Below, one piece after another: positions 23,127-33,140 of a DNA stretch of 64,000 nucleotides. A program made the translations under genes and the position numbers. Position 1 is the stretch's first letter, and every line of letters begins with the position of its first letter. Under the pieces are notes generated by a model. It ran no database searches. It had not been told where the DNA came from and saw only the letters and a list, made by a program, of their open reading frames with translations. Origin of the DNA: Deinococcus ficus (GTDB taxonomy: Bacteria; Deinococcota; Deinococci; Deinococcales; Deinococcaceae); the NCBI RefSeq assembly GCF_003444775.1, contig NZ_CP021081.1, forward strand, positions 1,290,001 to 1,354,000, read 5' to 3'.

Positions 23127-23615
23127 ATGCCCCAATCCCCCGCGACCGGACCGGACCCCGGAGGGTCGCCCCCCGCCCCACCGGCCGGGGGCACCCTGAT
23201 CCTGCCCGGCCCGCTCGCACAGGCCCTCTGGGCGCACGCCGAACGGGAAGCCCCGCGCGAATGCGTGGGCGCCCTGGGCGGGGTCGTCCATTCAGGGCCG
23301 GACGGCACGCCGGTCTGGCAGGCCGACGCCCTCTACCCCTTGGGGAACGTGGCCGCGCACCCGGACCGCACGTACCTCGCGGACCCCGGCCACCTCGTCC
23401 GCGCCCTGAAGGCCATGGCCGTGCAGGGGCAGGTGCTCGTGGGGCTGTACCACAGCCACCCCGCCGGCCCGGACCGGCCCAGCGACACTGACGTCCTGCT
23501 CGCCTCCTACCCGGTGCCTTACCTCATCGCGGCCCTGCCCGGCCGCACCCTCAGTGCCCACCTGCTGCCCGGCGGTCAGGAGGTGCCCATCGCGGCGGAC
23601 CCTGCGCGTTCCTGA
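23127..23615 (+). CDS. JAMM/MPN (Mov34) domain protein, putative zinc isopeptidase
   Basis: A 162-residue protein whose core is a complete JAMM motif: Glu in [11 protein letters not shown] (about residue 47), then [15 protein letters not shown], which gives HxH and the distal Ser/Asp. Eukaryotic relatives remove ubiquitin; bacterial ones process ubiquitin-like ThiS/MoaD/CysO tails or mercapto-compounds. No ubiquitin-like or E1-like gene is adjacent, so the substrate is open. The first 25 residues are Pro/Gly-rich and not conserved. It diverges from ftsK. An ATG four codons earlier overlaps the -10 box and is less likely. Confidence 0.85.
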   Translation: MPQSPATGPDPGGSPPAPPAGGTLILPGPLAQALWAHAEREAPRECVGALGGVVHSGPDGTPVWQADALYPLGNVAAHPDRTYLADPGHLVRALKAMAVQGQVLVGLYHSHPAGPDRPSDTDVLLASYPVPYLIAALPGRTLSAHLLPGGQEVPIAADPARS

Positions 23616-23694
23616 CCGGCGCACGCCCCCCGATGGGGGAGGCCCCGGCGGCGCTTGCTCCCTCCCGGCCGGAAGAACACAATGAACGCACCGC

Positions 23695-25119
23695 ATGACG
23701 CTGCCCCCTACCCCCGCCCGCCTGCCCCAGGCCCCGGCCCACCCGCCCGCGACCCCGCCGGCCGACCCGGACTGGCTGGTGCTGCACGACGTGCCGGGCC
23801 GCGGGGTGTCCCCCCTGGCGCTGGACCTGCTGCGCCTGGAGGTGGAAGGCCGCGCCCGGCAGCTCACGGCCGCCCTGGGCGTGACCGATCCGGAACGGTG
23901 GCATGCACGCCTGTTCGCCGTGCACGCGGGCCGGGCCTGCCTGCACGGCCCGCACCTGCGCGCACTCACGGCGGGCCTGGAGCATCCCGTGCAGGTGGCC
24001 TTCCACGCCGCGCTCGGGGTGGCGGCGGCCGTTCCGGAACCCGCCCTGCCGGACGCGCGGCTGCGCCTGGACCTGCTGCGCCTGCCGGCTCTGCGCTCCC
24101 GGGATGTGCCCGCCCCGCCGACGCCCCAGTGCCGGGACGCGGCCGCCCGGCTCCTGCACGCCTGCGACGTGCTGACCACGCACCCGGGCACCATGACACC
24201 CTTCGCCGCCGCGCTCAGCGCCGGAGTGCTGGGCGCCGCACTGAGGCAGTGGCTGGACCAGCGCGAGGCCCTGCCGCTGGACTGGCTGTGCGGCCTGGGC
24301 GGGCCAGACACGCCCGGGCACGCCCTGCACGCGCGCGCGGACCGGCAGGCCGGCACCACCCTGAGCGGCGCCCGCCGCGGCCAGTACCGCAGCCTCGTGC
24401 AGGACACCCGCCGCCACCAGCAGGCACTGGAGGACTGGGAGGCGCTGCGTGAGCGGACGTACCGCGCGGCCCTGCGCGCCGCCCTGCGCCTGGGGCAGGC
24501 CCTGACCGCCCGCGGCACCCTGGCCCGCGCCGGGGACGTCCGGCTGCTGCGCGTGGAGGAACTGCTCGCCGCCGCCGACGGTCGCCTGGCGGCCCTGGAC
24601 GTCCGGACCCTGATCCGCCTGCGGCGTGAGGCCAGCCGCCCCAAAGCGGCCACGGAAGGGCGCGGCGGGCTCGCCACCCGCTGGCACGCTACCCCCCTGG
24701 CGCCCGGCGTGCGCGACGGCCGCCTTCAGCGGTGGGACGGGGCCGTGCTGCCGGAACTTCCCGGACTGGACGCGCCGCCGCTGGTTCTGCTCGGCCCGGC
24801 GCCCACCCGCCGGCCCTGGCCGTTCCCGGAGACGGTGGCGGGCCTGCTGCTCACCGACTGCCTGCCGTTCGGCCCGTCCGCCCGCCGGGCCCGCGAGGGA
24901 GGCCTGGCGGCCCTATCCCTCCCGGCGGACCTCGCGGCCGCCCTGCCGGACGGCGCTCTGGTGCGCCTGGACGCCTACCGCGGCACCGTGACCGTGTTGC
25001 AGGAGGCGGGCGGCCTGACCCCGCACCGGCCGGCCCCGGACGCTGAGCGTCCTGCCAGCGCCCGCCCGCCGGTGCCTGAGATGCCTCCCCTGCCGCTGCT
25101 CCTGAACATGGAGTTCTGA
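23695..25119 (+). CDS. PEP-utilising-enzyme-like protein lacking ATP-grasp domain and catalytic histidine
   Basis: A 474-residue protein I assign by motif order, not by strong identity. The start (WLVLHDVPGRGVSPLALDLL) resembles the linker that follows the ATP-grasp domain in rifampin-phosphotransferase and PEP-synthase-like proteins. The middle YRAALRAALRLGQALTARG and GDVRLLRVEELLAA matches the usual 'lG..L..RG.l...dDvf.L...EL'. The end (TPLAPGVRDGRLQRW, VAGLLLTD, then GPSARRAREGGLAAL and GALVRLDAYRGTVTVL) matches the swivelling phosphohistidine domain, but the His in S-H-A-A is Pro here. There is no ATP-grasp domain. A regulatory or structural role is an inference. CACAAT lies 11 bases before the ATG. 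Confidence 0.6.
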   Translation: MTLPPTPARLPQAPAHPPATPPADPDWLVLHDVPGRGVSPLALDLLRLEVEGRARQLTAALGVTDPERWHARLFAVHAGRACLHGPHLRALTAGLEHPVQVAFHAALGVAAAVPEPALPDARLRLDLLRLPALRSRDVPAPPTPQCRDAAARLLHACDVLTTHPGTMTPFAAALSAGVLGAALRQWLDQREALPLDWLCGLGGPDTPGHALHARADRQAGTTLSGARRGQYRSLVQDTRRHQQALEDWEALRERTYRAALRAALRLGQALTARGTLARAGDVRLLRVEELLAAADGRLAALDVRTLIRLRREASRPKAATEGRGGLATRWHATPLAPGVRDGRLQRWDGAVLPELPGLDAPPLVLLGPAPTRRPWPFPETVAGLLLTDCLPFGPSARRAREGGLAALSLPADLAAALPDGALVRLDAYRGTVTVLQEAGGLTPHRPAPDAERPASARPPVPEMPPLPLLLNMEF

Positions 25120-25176
25120 GCCCCGCGACCCGCGAACTGTCGGGTGGCCTGCGGTGCGGGGCCCGCCCCCCGGCGC

Positions 25177-25182
25177 TAGGCT
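25177..25182 (+). promoter_or_regulatory. Leaderless -10 box of the ABC permease operon
   Basis: TAGGCT followed by 6 bases and the ATG at 25189. Confidence 0.4.
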
Positions 25183-25188
25183 GCGCGC

Positions 25189-26349
25189 ATGACGTTCGCT
25201 GACCTCTGGAAGCTCGCCTGGCGCGGCCTGACCCGCCGGCGGGTCCGCACGCTGCTCACCGCGCTGGGCATCACGGTCGCCGTGGCCAGCATGGTGATCT
25301 TCCTCAGCCTGGGGGAAGGCATCCGCAAGGTGTTCACGCAGGAGCTCGGCGGGATCGGCCCGGACATCCAGGTGAGCCTGACCGGGCTCTCTCAGGGCAT
25401 GTCCCTGCACCCGAACGTTCCGGAAAGCACCGTGGACGAGTTGCGGGCCCTGCCGGCCGATCTGGGCATCACCGGGGTCACGCCGGTGGTCATGGCGGTG
25501 CGGGGCGGCATGGACCCGCGCTCCAGCGTGATCCTGTACGGCCTGCCGGCCGACCAGGGCATCACGGCCGTGTTCCCGAACGCCAGCGTGCAGCTCGGGC
25601 GGGTGCTGCAACCCGGCGACGACGCCGCGCCCGTCGCCGTGATCGGCGCGAAGGCCGCCGAGAACCTGAACCTGAAGATCGGCAGCACCCTGAACCTGAA
25701 CCGCCGCAGCCGGGTGAAGGTGGTGGGCGTGTTGCAGCCCGGCTCGGGCCTGACGGACAGTTTCATCTTCCTGCCCCTCAAGGCCCTGCAGGACTCCGAG
25801 GGTGCCGAGAACCGCGTGTCGCTGGTCGCCGTGAAGCTCCGCGAGCCGGCCCGCGCGAAGGAGGTCGCGGGCGTGATCTCCGAGAGGCTGGACCTGGAGG
25901 CGGAAACGCAGGGGGACATGCTGAGCTTCATGGACCGCGCGATGAAGATCAGTGACGCGGTGCGCTTCGGCATCTCCCTGATCGCGCTGATCGTGGGCGG
26001 GCTGGCGGTGGCGAACACCGTGATGATGGGCGTGTACGAACGCACCCGGGAGTTCGGCACGCTGCGCGCCATCGGCGCCCGGCCCGGCTTCGTGCGGGCG
26101 CTGGTCCTCACCGAGTCGCTGCTGCTGGCCCTGGCGGGCGGCGTGGGCGGCCTGCTGCTGGGCTTGGTCGGCATCGCCGTGGTGAACGCCTACACCCAGA
26201 ATCTCGCCGGAATCGACGCGGCCGCCCTCACACCCCGCCTGACGTTGCTCGCGCTGGGGATCAGCCTGCTGCTCGGCCTGATCTCGGGCCTGCTGCCGGC
26301 CCGCAGCGCCAGCCGCCTGAACATCACCGAAGCGCTCGGGAGACTCTGA
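25189..26349 (+). CDS. ABC transporter permease, MacB/FtsX family
   Basis: A 386-residue membrane subunit of the type VII (MacB/LolCDE-like) class, which moves substrate on the outer side of the membrane by mechanotransmission rather than through a channel. An N-terminal helix ([24 protein letters not shown]) is followed by a large extracytoplasmic MacB-type domain (about residues 45-255) and three C-terminal helices of the FtsX domain ([37 protein letters not shown] as a hallmark). Substrate unknown; lipoproteins, peptides or antibiotics are typical. Its stop overlaps the ATPase start by one base (TGATG). Confidence 0.92.
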   Translation: MTFADLWKLAWRGLTRRRVRTLLTALGITVAVASMVIFLSLGEGIRKVFTQELGGIGPDIQVSLTGLSQGMSLHPNVPESTVDELRALPADLGITGVTPVVMAVRGGMDPRSSVILYGLPADQGITAVFPNASVQLGRVLQPGDDAAPVAVIGAKAAENLNLKIGSTLNLNRRSRVKVVGVLQPGSGLTDSFIFLPLKALQDSEGAENRVSLVAVKLREPARAKEVAGVISERLDLEAETQGDMLSFMDRAMKISDAVRFGISLIALIVGGLAVANTVMMGVYERTREFGTLRAIGARPGFVRALVLTESLLLALAGGVGGLLLGLVGIAVVNAYTQNLAGIDAAALTPRLTLLALGISLLLGLISGLLPARSASRLNITEALGRL

Positions 26350-27059
26350 TGACCGCACCCACCCTCACGCCTGCCGCCCGTCCCACCGCCCCGGCTGCCC
26401 TGCGCGCCGAGCACCTCAGCCGCATCTACCCCAGCGGCGACGGGCAGGTGCAGGCCCTGGCGCCCTTCACGCACACCTTCCCGCCCGGCCTGACCGCTGT
26501 GGTCGGGCCCTCCGGCAGCGGCAAGAGCACGCTGCTGAACCTGCTGGCCGGCTTCGACACGCCCACCACCGGCCACGTCCTGATCGGCGACACCGACCTC
26601 ACCGCCCTGGACGAGGCCGCACGCGCCGACGTCCGGCTCGCGCACTACGGGTTCGTGTTCCAGAACCACAACCTCGTCAGCATCCTCACCGCGCAGGAGA
26701 ACGTGGAGTTTCCGCTCACGCTGGCCGGCATGCCCCCCCGCGAGCGGCAGGCCCGGGCCCGCGAGCTGCTTGCGCAGGTGGGCTTGGAGCAGCGCGGCGG
26801 GCACCTGCCCAGCCAGCTGTCCGGCGGTGAGGCGCAGCGCGTCGCCATCGCCCGCGCGCTGGCCCGGGACCCCGGCATCCTGCTGGCCGACGAACCCACC
26901 GGGAACCTCGACACCCGCACCGGCGAGCGCATCCTGACGCTGCTGCAGCAGAGCGCGGGGGCGGGCCGGACGGTCGTGCTGATCACCCACGACCCGGACA
27001 TCGCCGCGCTCGCCGATCAGCGCCTGCACGTGCGGGACGGCGTGGTCACCCCCGACTGA
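26349..27059 (+). CDS. ABC transporter ATP-binding protein, LolD/MacB type
   Basis: A 236-residue ATPase partner of the preceding permease. Walker [19 protein letters not shown]-loop [17 protein letters not shown], signature [32 protein letters not shown] and H-loop LITHDPDIA are all intact and in order. About 20 Ala/Pro-rich residues precede the core. The one-base overlap with the permease indicates translational coupling. Together the two genes form a complete minimal exporter; no periplasmic adaptor gene adjoins. Confidence 0.95.
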   Translation: MTAPTLTPAARPTAPAALRAEHLSRIYPSGDGQVQALAPFTHTFPPGLTAVVGPSGSGKSTLLNLLAGFDTPTTGHVLIGDTDLTALDEAARADVRLAHYGFVFQNHNLVSILTAQENVEFPLTLAGMPPRERQARARELLAQVGLEQRGGHLPSQLSGGEAQRVAIARALARDPGILLADEPTGNLDTRTGERILTLLQQSAGAGRTVVLITHDPDIAALADQRLHVRDGVVTPD

Positions 27060-27077
27060 GCGAAGGGTGACTGCCGG

Positions 27078-27551
27078 TTACGGCCGGGCCCAGGCGGCGG
27101 GCGGCGCCGTCACGGCCACGGCCGGACCGCGCAGCAGGTAGGCACGCCCCCGACCGTCCAGCACCCGCACGACCACCGTCACGCGTTCCCCCACCCGCAC
27201 GCCCGGGGCGGCCGCGCCGGCCACCGCGCTGCGGCACAGCCCCCCGCAGTTCGGGCTGGGCCGCGGGCGCAGCGGCGCCTGCCACACCGCCCCGTCGCTC
27301 ACGACATACACCTCGGCCGGGGTGAGCTTGGGCAGGCCCGCCGCGCGGGTGCGCAGCGAGACGGTCACCTGCAGCCGTGAGGCGGCCAGCACCGGCTGCG
27401 CCTGCACCTGCACGACCCGCCCGCCGAAGTTCAGCTGCGTGGGCGCCGACAGCACGTCTCCGGCCGCCGGACCGGGCAGGCTGGTGTCACCGCACCCGAC
27501 CAGTCCCACTCCGGCCAGGAGCAGGACGAGCAGGGGAAGGGCACGCCGCAT
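27078..27551 (-). CDS. Small uncharacterised lipoprotein
   Basis: A 157-residue protein with an N-terminal signal MRRALPLLVLLLAGVGLVGCG; the Cys at about residue 20 is a good lipobox. The rest is beta-rich (VVQVQAQPVLAASRLQVTVSL, RVTVVVRVLDGRGRAYLL) with a Cys pair in PSPNCGGLCRSAV. I do not recognise a family. The ATG at 27551 is 6 bases after TACACT, and GGAGG lies in that interval. It follows the large surface protein on the same strand but has its own promoter, so it may be transcribed separately. Confidence 0.75.
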   Translation of the reverse strand: MRRALPLLVLLLAGVGLVGCGDTSLPGPAAGDVLSAPTQLNFGGRVVQVQAQPVLAASRLQVTVSLRTRAAGLPKLTPAEVYVVSDGAVWQAPLRPRPSPNCGGLCRSAVAGAAAPGVRVGERVTVVVRVLDGRGRAYLLRGPAVAVTAPPAAWARP

Positions 27552-27557
27552 GCCTCC

Positions 27558-27563
27558 AGTGTA
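27558..27563 (-). promoter_or_regulatory. -10 box of the lipoprotein gene
   Basis: TACACT followed by GGAGGC and the ATG. It supports 27551 over an upstream in-frame ATG 14 codons earlier. Confidence 0.4.
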
Positions 27564-27589
27564 CGTCCGCGCCATGAGGAGTGGCGCGT

Positions 27590-29563
27590 TCACCAGCTCA
27601 GGTCGGGCGGCGTGACCACCCGGTCGGCCGGGAGGTCCGTGAACAGCGTGTAGCGCAGCACGTAGCGGCCCGGAATCACGCGCGTGAGCACGATGCTGTC
27701 GCCCTCCACGCGGGGGTTCAGGGTGGCGAGGCTGGGCCCTTCCAGGGTCTGGATGGTGCCGCGCGTGGCCGGGGTCACGCTGCCCTGCGGGAGCATGTCG
27801 ATCAGGCGCACGTTCTCCAGCGTGCTGTCCACCGTAAGGACCAGTGTGACCACGTACCCCTGCGTGCCGGCCGGGGCGAGCTCCACGCTCTTGGCGAGGC
27901 TGGCGCGCCCGCCGCCCTGCACGTTCCGGGTGACGTTCGCGCCGCCCGGGTTGCGCACCTGCGCCGGACCGGTCGTGCGCAGGTCGATGGGGTCCAGGAT
28001 CGCCTCGGCGGTGTCGGACCGGCAGATGCGCACCGGGACCTTCAGGTTCAGGCGCTGCCCGCCGCCGAACTCCCCGCTGAGTTCCAGGGGGTAGTCGCTG
28101 CTCCAGCCGCTGGGCAGGTTCAGCCGCACCCGGGCCGGCAGGCGGTACGGGAAGTCCGTCTTGGCCACCGCGACGAGCTGCGCCGGATCGCAGGCGTTCA
28201 GCACGTCCGGCGTCGTGCTCAGCGTGATCTCCGTCAGGGGACGGTACTCGATCACCACGCGGCCCGTCCCGCCGTCCGGCACGCGACCCGGGGCGGGCTG
28301 CGTGAACGTGCTGCCGGGCACGTCGGTGGGCTTCACGGCGTAGTCGCCGGGCGTGAGCGGCACGGTCGCGGGCGTGGTGAAGGTGCGGCCCGCCACCTCG
28401 AACGGCACGTTCGGCATGGCGATGCGCTGCGTGCCGTATACGGCGACCGCCTCCACCACCAGCTGGCCCTCGGCCTGCCGGGCCACGAACCGCACCTTGT
28501 TGTACCCGGGCTGGTAGCGCACCTCGGTGGGGGAGATGATGTTCCCGGTCCCCTGCACCAGCGCGCTGCTGACCGCCTGCCAGCCGGGCGGCAGGACCGG
28601 CTTCACGCTGCCGTCACCGATCACGGCGTACGTCGCGCCGGGCACCGGGCGGCCCTGCGGGTCCACGACCTCCACCAGCAGCTGGTTGAGCAGCTTCAGG
28701 TCGGCGGGCGGCGTGAAGCCCCCCACCCGCGCGGGGAAGGGCGCGTCGTTCATGCGGAACGAGTACCGGATGGCGTTGCTGTACTGCTTCGTGGTGGGCA
28801 GCACCCGGATGAACACCTGCCACTCCCCGACCAGCGCCGCGGTGATCGGGAACTTGTCGGCGGCGGTCTTGCCGTTGTCGCTGGGCGTGAGGTTCACGCG
28901 CGCGCCGCCCGGCTGCACCGCCCAGGTTTCCGCCTCGCGGGGGCCGTCCAGGTCGTAGTTCTGCAGGCTCAGGGTCTTCCCGATCCAGTCGGGCGTGATG
29001 AGCAGCCGCGCGGCCAGCAGGGGCGTCTGCTCGGTGTCGCGGGCGTTCACGGAAAAGTCGCTGGTCTCCAGCGCGAAGGGCGCGGCGGTGCGCAGCGCGA
29101 ACGAGTTCTTTCCGTCGCCGCGGGTGGTGACCTTCAGGGTGTACGTCCCGGCGGGCAGGGGCCCGGCGTACAGGCTCTCCCAGGTGTGCTCGCGGTTCAT
29201 GCCGAAGCGGCGTTCCACGACCGTGCCGGCCGGGCCGACCAGCGTGAAGGTCGTCTCCATCTGGTCCTGCTGGTTGTAGCGCTCGTCCCCGAAGTACCCG
29301 GCGCCGCGCCGCCCGTCGGCGTAGTCGGCGAGGTTGAAGGTCGGGGAGTACACCTCCAGGCCCACGGATCTGGCCGCGTCCTGCGCAGTGACGCGGATCA
29401 CGTAGGTTTCCTGCGCCTGCGGCCACTTCTGCCCCACCGACACCAGGGGCAGCACGCCGCCCGTCTGCGCCGAGGCGCCCGGCGTCAGCAGGCCGGCGCC
29501 CAGCAGCGCCGCCGAGAGAACCAGGGCCGGGCGGGGGGACCGCGGGAAGGAGAAGTTCAGCAT
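27590..29563 (-). CDS. Large exported protein with Ig-like beta domains and DUF11-like C-terminus
   Basis: A 657-residue protein with a signal peptide ([23 protein letters not shown], cleavage about residue 32). The mature part is beta-rich: a segment like a physical-property domain ([31 protein letters not shown]), a carboxypeptidase-regulatory-like loop ([19 protein letters not shown]), then a tail like the DUF11/isopeptide class ([41 protein letters not shown]). A surface or cell-wall structural role is an inference. ATG 29563 is 9 bases after TATGTT with GGGTGAG between. The frame is open upstream but has no signal there. Confidence 0.8.
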   Translation of the reverse strand: MLNFSFPRSPRPALVLSAALLGAGLLTPGASAQTGGVLPLVSVGQKWPQAQETYVIRVTAQDAARSVGLEVYSPTFNLADYADGRRGAGYFGDERYNQQDQMETTFTLVGPAGTVVERRFGMNREHTWESLYAGPLPAGTYTLKVTTRGDGKNSFALRTAAPFALETSDFSVNARDTEQTPLLAARLLITPDWIGKTLSLQNYDLDGPREAETWAVQPGGARVNLTPSDNGKTAADKFPITAALVGEWQVFIRVLPTTKQYSNAIRYSFRMNDAPFPARVGGFTPPADLKLLNQLLVEVVDPQGRPVPGATYAVIGDGSVKPVLPPGWQAVSSALVQGTGNIISPTEVRYQPGYNKVRFVARQAEGQLVVEAVAVYGTQRIAMPNVPFEVAGRTFTTPATVPLTPGDYAVKPTDVPGSTFTQPAPGRVPDGGTGRVVIEYRPLTEITLSTTPDVLNACDPAQLVAVAKTDFPYRLPARVRLNLPSGWSSDYPLELSGEFGGGQRLNLKVPVRICRSDTAEAILDPIDLRTTGPAQVRNPGGANVTRNVQGGGRASLAKSVELAPAGTQGYVVTLVLTVDSTLENVRLIDMLPQGSVTPATRGTIQTLEGPSLATLNPRVEGDSIVLTRVIPGRYVLRYTLFTDLPADRVVTPPDLSW

Positions 29564-29572
29564 GCTCACCCG

Positions 29573-29578
29573 AACATA
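29573..29578 (-). promoter_or_regulatory. -10 box of the surface protein gene
   Basis: TATGTT, 9 bases before the ATG at 29563. Confidence 0.4.
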
Positions 29579-29683
29579 ACATGCGTCTGCGCGGGCTGGA
29601 ACAGGCCTGGACAGGCGGGCCGGGCCTGGCGCGCAGGCCCCCAGGTGTCTGGGCGGCGTGCGGCCCCGGCCGGGAGGTGGGCG

Positions 29684-29689
29684 TAGCAT
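29684..29689 (+). promoter_or_regulatory. -10 box of alr
   Basis: TAGCAT, 10 bases before the ATG at 29700. A second ATG at 29688 overlaps the box itself. Confidence 0.35.
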
Positions 29690-29699
29690 GGCGCCACCC

Positions 29700-30767
29700 A
29701 TGAGCCCCCTGCAGTCGCGTGCCGAAGCCCGCATTTCCGCCTCCGCCCTGACCCACAACCTCACCGTCCTGGCCGCCCGGGCCGGCGCGAAACTGCTGCT
29801 GCCCGTCAAGGCCAACGCCTACGGGCACGGCGAGCACCTGATCTCGCAGATCGCGGCCGTGCACCCCGGCGTGTGGGGGCTGGCGGTGTCAGTGCCGCTG
29901 GAGGCCGCCGAGGTCGCCGCCGTGAACCCCGGCACGCCCATCGTGCTGCTCACGCCGCCCACCCCGGACGAGCTGCCGCTGCTGGCGGACCTGGGCGTGC
30001 GCCTGCCGGTCGCCACGCTGGAGGAGGCCGAGGCCCTTCCCGCGAACGCCCGCGCGCACCTGAAGGTGGACACCGGCATGAACCGCCTGGGCGCCCGGCC
30101 GGACCTGGCGGTGCAGGTGGGCCGCCGCCTCGCCGAACGCGGGCTGCTGGAAGGCGCCTACACCCACTTCGCCACTGCGGACGAGGAGGATCTGAGCTTC
30201 GCCGACGAGCAGCTCCGGCGCTTCCAGGGGGTGCTGGCGCAGCTGCCCCCCGTACTGGCGCACTGCGCGAACGGCGGCGCGGTCCTCAGTTACGGCGCGC
30301 TGCCCGGCATGAGCCTCGCACGGCCCGGCCTCGCCAGTTACGGCTTCGTGCCCCCGCATCTTGCAGGCGTTGTGCCCCTGCGGCCGGTGATGACCCTGCG
30401 GGCGCGCGTCACCGCCCTGCGCACCGCGGAGATGGGCGAGACCGTCAGTTACGGCAACCTGTGGCGCGCCGAGCGGCCCACCCGCGTGGCGACCGTGGGC
30501 GTGGGGTACGCCGACGGCTACCCCCGCAACGCCACCCTGAAGGCCCAGGTGACCGTGGCCGGGGAGCGCCGGCCGGTGCTGGGCCGCATCTGCATGGACC
30601 AGTGCATGGTGGACGTGACTGGCCTGGACGTGCAGATCGGGGACTGGGTGGAATTCTGGGGCGAGGGCGGCGTCACGGTTTCGGATGTGGCCGCCTGGGG
30701 CGGCACGAACGAGTACGAGGTCCTGACCGGCGTGGGCAACCGCGTGGAGCGCGTGCTGGTGGACTGA
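29700..30767 (+). CDS. alr: Alanine racemase
   Basis: PLP enzyme making D-alanine for peptidoglycan. The 355-residue product has the PLP lysine in [13 protein letters not shown] (about residue 37), the substrate-clamping region [13 protein letters not shown], the catalytic Tyr loop [12 protein letters not shown] and the C-terminal [12 protein letters not shown], all standard. Possible starts are 29688 (with GGGAGG about 10 bases upstream) and 29700 (placed after the -10 TAGCAT); the conserved core begins soon after either. It converges on rseP with 8 bases between stops and no room for a terminator. Confidence 0.95.
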   Translation: MSPLQSRAEARISASALTHNLTVLAARAGAKLLLPVKANAYGHGEHLISQIAAVHPGVWGLAVSVPLEAAEVAAVNPGTPIVLLTPPTPDELPLLADLGVRLPVATLEEAEALPANARAHLKVDTGMNRLGARPDLAVQVGRRLAERGLLEGAYTHFATADEEDLSFADEQLRRFQGVLAQLPPVLAHCANGGAVLSYGALPGMSLARPGLASYGFVPPHLAGVVPLRPVMTLRARVTALRTAEMGETVSYGNLWRAERPTRVATVGVGYADGYPRNATLKAQVTVAGERRPVLGRICMDQCMVDVTGLDVQIGDWVEFWGEGGVTVSDVAAWGGTNEYEVLTGVGNRVERVLVD

Positions 30768-30775
30768 CGCGGCCC

Positions 30776-31894
30776 CTACAGGCGCGTGACGACGTCCCGC
30801 ACGACGACGAACAGCATGAGCAGCATCACGAACGCGAACCCCATGAAGTTGATCGCGTTCTCCTGCTCGTGCGTGAGCGGCCGGCCCTTTACGGCGCCCA
30901 GCAGCACGAGCAGGATCCGCCCGCCGTCGAGCCCGGGAATCGGCAGCAGGTTGAAGAACGCCAGGGACAGGTTCAGCATGATCGCCACCTGCACCAGCGC
31001 CCAGGGGCTGGCGGCCGCGGCCTGACTCACGATCTCGGCCGTGCCGATGGGCCCGCTCACGTTCTGGTCCCGGCTGAGGTCCAGCGTGAAGAAACGCTTG
31101 AACAGGTTCCCGAAGGCCGCCAGCACCTGCGGCACGACCTGCACGGTACTGCTCACGGACGTGCTGACCGCCTCGGCCAGGCCCGCCCGCCGGGAGTCCG
31201 GGCCGTACTGGATGCCCAGCAACTGCCGCTCGCCGTTCACGGTCGGCCGCCAGTCGAAGGTCACGCGCTGCGGCTGCCCCGCGCGGTCCAGCGTGAACAC
31301 GTGCGGGCCGGGCGTCTTCAGGACCTCGCGCACGGTTTCCCACCCGGCGATCTCCTGCCCGTTCACGGTGGCGCGGTCCGGCAGGTCCTGTCCGTCGATG
31401 GCGGTGATCACGTCCCCGGGTTTCAGGCCCAGCGCCTCGGCGCGGGACCCGGCCACGACCGCCTCGATGTGCACGCGGTCCGGCACGGGCAAGCCCTGGC
31501 CCATGAACAGGCCCGTCATCAGGCCCAGACCCAGCAGCAGGTTCATCAGCGGGCCGGCCAGCAGCACCGCGACCTTCCCGGCGGCCGGCAGGCGCGCGAA
31601 GCCGGTGGTGGGTGCGCGCGGCACGCCGTCCGCGTCCGGCTGCGGGGCCATGCCGTCGATCTCCACGTACCCGCCCAGCGGCAGCAGGCTGATCCGCCAC
31701 TGCGTGCCGCGCCACTCGCGGCGCAGCAGGATGGGCCCCATGCCCACGCTGAAGGACTTCACGCCCACGCCCTGCCAGCGGGCCAGCGCGTAGTGCGCCA
31801 GCTCGTGCAGGAACGTCGCGGCGCCCAGGATCAGCACCGTCCACAGCAGCCCCGAGGGCGTGAGGGCCGCCGCGAACCCCTGAAAGGGATTCAT
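30776..31894 (-). CDS. rseP: Site-2 membrane protease, RseP family (M50)
   Basis: Intramembrane zinc metalloprotease that cuts single-pass membrane proteins, such as anti-sigma factors, after a first periplasmic cut. The 372-residue product has [11 protein letters not shown] (HExxH) in the first membrane helix, a PDZ domain ([27 protein letters not shown], about residues 145-200), and the third zinc ligand in [15 protein letters not shown]. Final helices end the protein. Its ATG overlaps the dxr stop by 4 bases, as in many bacteria where dxr and rseP are paired. Confidence 0.95.
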   Translation of the reverse strand: MNPFQGFAAALTPSGLLWTVLILGAATFLHELAHYALARWQGVGVKSFSVGMGPILLRREWRGTQWRISLLPLGGYVEIDGMAPQPDADGVPRAPTTGFARLPAAGKVAVLLAGPLMNLLLGLGLMTGLFMGQGLPVPDRVHIEAVVAGSRAEALGLKPGDVITAIDGQDLPDRATVNGQEIAGWETVREVLKTPGPHVFTLDRAGQPQRVTFDWRPTVNGERQLLGIQYGPDSRRAGLAEAVSTSVSSTVQVVPQVLAAFGNLFKRFFTLDLSRDQNVSGPIGTAEIVSQAAAASPWALVQVAIMLNLSLAFFNLLPIPGLDGGRILLVLLGAVKGRPLTHEQENAINFMGFAFVMLLMLFVVVRDVVTRL

Positions 31895-33063
31895 GGCCGG
31901 CCCCGCTGCAACGCCGCGGCCCGTTCGGTGGTGCGGGTGCGGGCCCAGGCGTCCGTCTCGGTGATCGCATCCCAGCTCAGCGTGCCGGCCGGCGTCTCGT
32001 CCAGCACGCCCTCGATCAGGCGGGGGATGTCCAGGTACCCGATCTGCCCGGCCAGGAAGGCGTCCACGGCCACCTCGTCCGCGGCGTTCAGCGCCACCGG
32101 GGCCAGGCCGCCGGCCTCCCCGGCGCGGTAGGCGAGCCCCAGGCAGGGAAAGCGCCCGAAGTCCGGGTCGCGGAATTCCCAGGTGCCGCGCATCGGCCAG
32201 CCCAGGTGCCCGCTGACCTCCGGGCCGCGCCGGGCGCCGCGCACGTCCCCGGGCCGCTGCATGCCGGTGGGGGCGGCGTCCATGGCGTACGCGATGGGCA
32301 GGCGCATGTCGGTCGGGCCGAACTGCGCTTTCAGGCTGCCGTCGCGGAAGCGCACGGCCGCGTGAATCCACTGCTGCGGGTGCACCGCCACCTGCACCTG
32401 CGCTGGCGGCAGGCCGTACAGCGAGGCGCACTCGATCACCTCCAGCCCCTTGTTCAGCAGGGTGGAACTGTCGATGGTGACCTTCGGGCCCATCGCGTAG
32501 TTCGGGTGTTTGAGCGCCTGCTCGGCCGTGACCCCGCTCAGGTCCGCGGGTCCGTCCCGGAACGGCCCGCCGGACGCCGTCAGGATGATCTCGGCCACGT
32601 CCCGCACGTCCTCGCCGGTCAGGCACTGGTACACGCCGGTGTGCTCGGAATCCACCGGCACCACCCGGCCCCCGCCGCGAGCCGCCGCCTCCCACATCAG
32701 CCCGCCGGCGGTGACCATGGCCTCCTTCGTCGCCAGCGCGACCGCCTGCCCGGCCTCCAGGGCCGCGCGGGTGGGGGACAGGCCGATCAGGCCGCTCATC
32801 GCGTTCACGACCACGTCGGCCGGATGCACGGCCGCCTCGGCCGGGTCGGCGATCACCCGCACGCCGGTCAGGCGCGCGCGGGCGGCGTCCAGCACGCCGG
32901 CGTCCACGCTCACCAGGTCCGGGCGGAATTCCCGGACCTGCGCTTCCAGCCGGTCCAGATTCCGGCCGGCCGCCAGGGCCGCCACGCTCCACCCGCGTTC
33001 GCGGATCACGTCCAGCGCCTGCGTGCCGATACTGCCCGTGCTGCCCAGAACCGTGACCCTCAC
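31891..33063 (-). CDS. dxr: 1-deoxy-D-xylulose 5-phosphate reductoisomerase
   Basis: First committed step of the MEP isoprenoid pathway: NADPH-dependent conversion of DXP to MEP. The product is 390 residues with the NADPH motif [15 protein letters not shown] at the very start, [11 protein letters not shown], and the metal/substrate motif [14 protein letters not shown] with SGGPFRD. I take the GTG at 33063 as start because the conserved core begins there; upstream Met codons are in or above the -10 box. A 14-codon mini-ORF ends on this start (GTGA overlap). The stop overlaps rseP by 4 bases. Confidence 0.93.
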   Translation of the reverse strand: MRVTVLGSTGSIGTQALDVIRERGWSVAALAAGRNLDRLEAQVREFRPDLVSVDAGVLDAARARLTGVRVIADPAEAAVHPADVVVNAMSGLIGLSPTRAALEAGQAVALATKEAMVTAGGLMWEAAARGGGRVVPVDSEHTGVYQCLTGEDVRDVAEIILTASGGPFRDGPADLSGVTAEQALKHPNYAMGPKVTIDSSTLLNKGLEVIECASLYGLPPAQVQVAVHPQQWIHAAVRFRDGSLKAQFGPTDMRLPIAYAMDAAPTGMQRPGDVRGARRGPEVSGHLGWPMRGTWEFRDPDFGRFPCLGLAYRAGEAGGLAPVALNAADEVAVDAFLAGQIGYLDIPRLIEGVLDETPAGTLSWDAITETDAWARTRTTERAAALQRGRP

Positions 33064-33104
33064 GCCGAGACCCTGCCTTGCCGCTGTGGTGCCTTGATCG
33101 TCAT
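33060..33104 (-). CDS. Possible 14-residue leader peptide upstream of dxr
   Basis: ATG at 33104 lies 8 bases after the -10 TATGCT and opens a 14-codon frame ([14 protein letters not shown]). Its TGA overlaps the GTG start of dxr in a GTGA arrangement. A leaderless mini-ORF in this position would load ribosomes and hand them to dxr, which has only a poor ribosome site. This is inferred from position only; no conservation has been tested. Confidence 0.35.
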   Translation of the reverse strand: MTIKAPQRQGRVSA

Positions 33105-33112
33105 TGCGCCCC

Positions 33113-33118
33113 AGCATA
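33113..33118 (-). promoter_or_regulatory. -10 box upstream of dxr
   Basis: TATGCT on the minus strand. Transcription would begin at or next to the mini-ORF ATG (33104), leaving dxr about 40 bases downstream. Confidence 0.4.
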
Positions 33119-33140
33119 CGGGCCCACACGGGCAGGACGA

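Noticed and set aside
23059..23308. A longer FtsK starting at 23308
   Set aside because: The extra 83 residues lie in the coding region of the divergent JAMM protein, and the leaderless -10 box precedes the ATG at 23059.
25120..25162. Terminator after the PEP-utiliser-like gene
   Set aside because: A stem with GCCCCGC and GCGGGGC and an inner ACCCG/CGGGT can be drawn, but it has loose ends and no T-run, so I did not list it.
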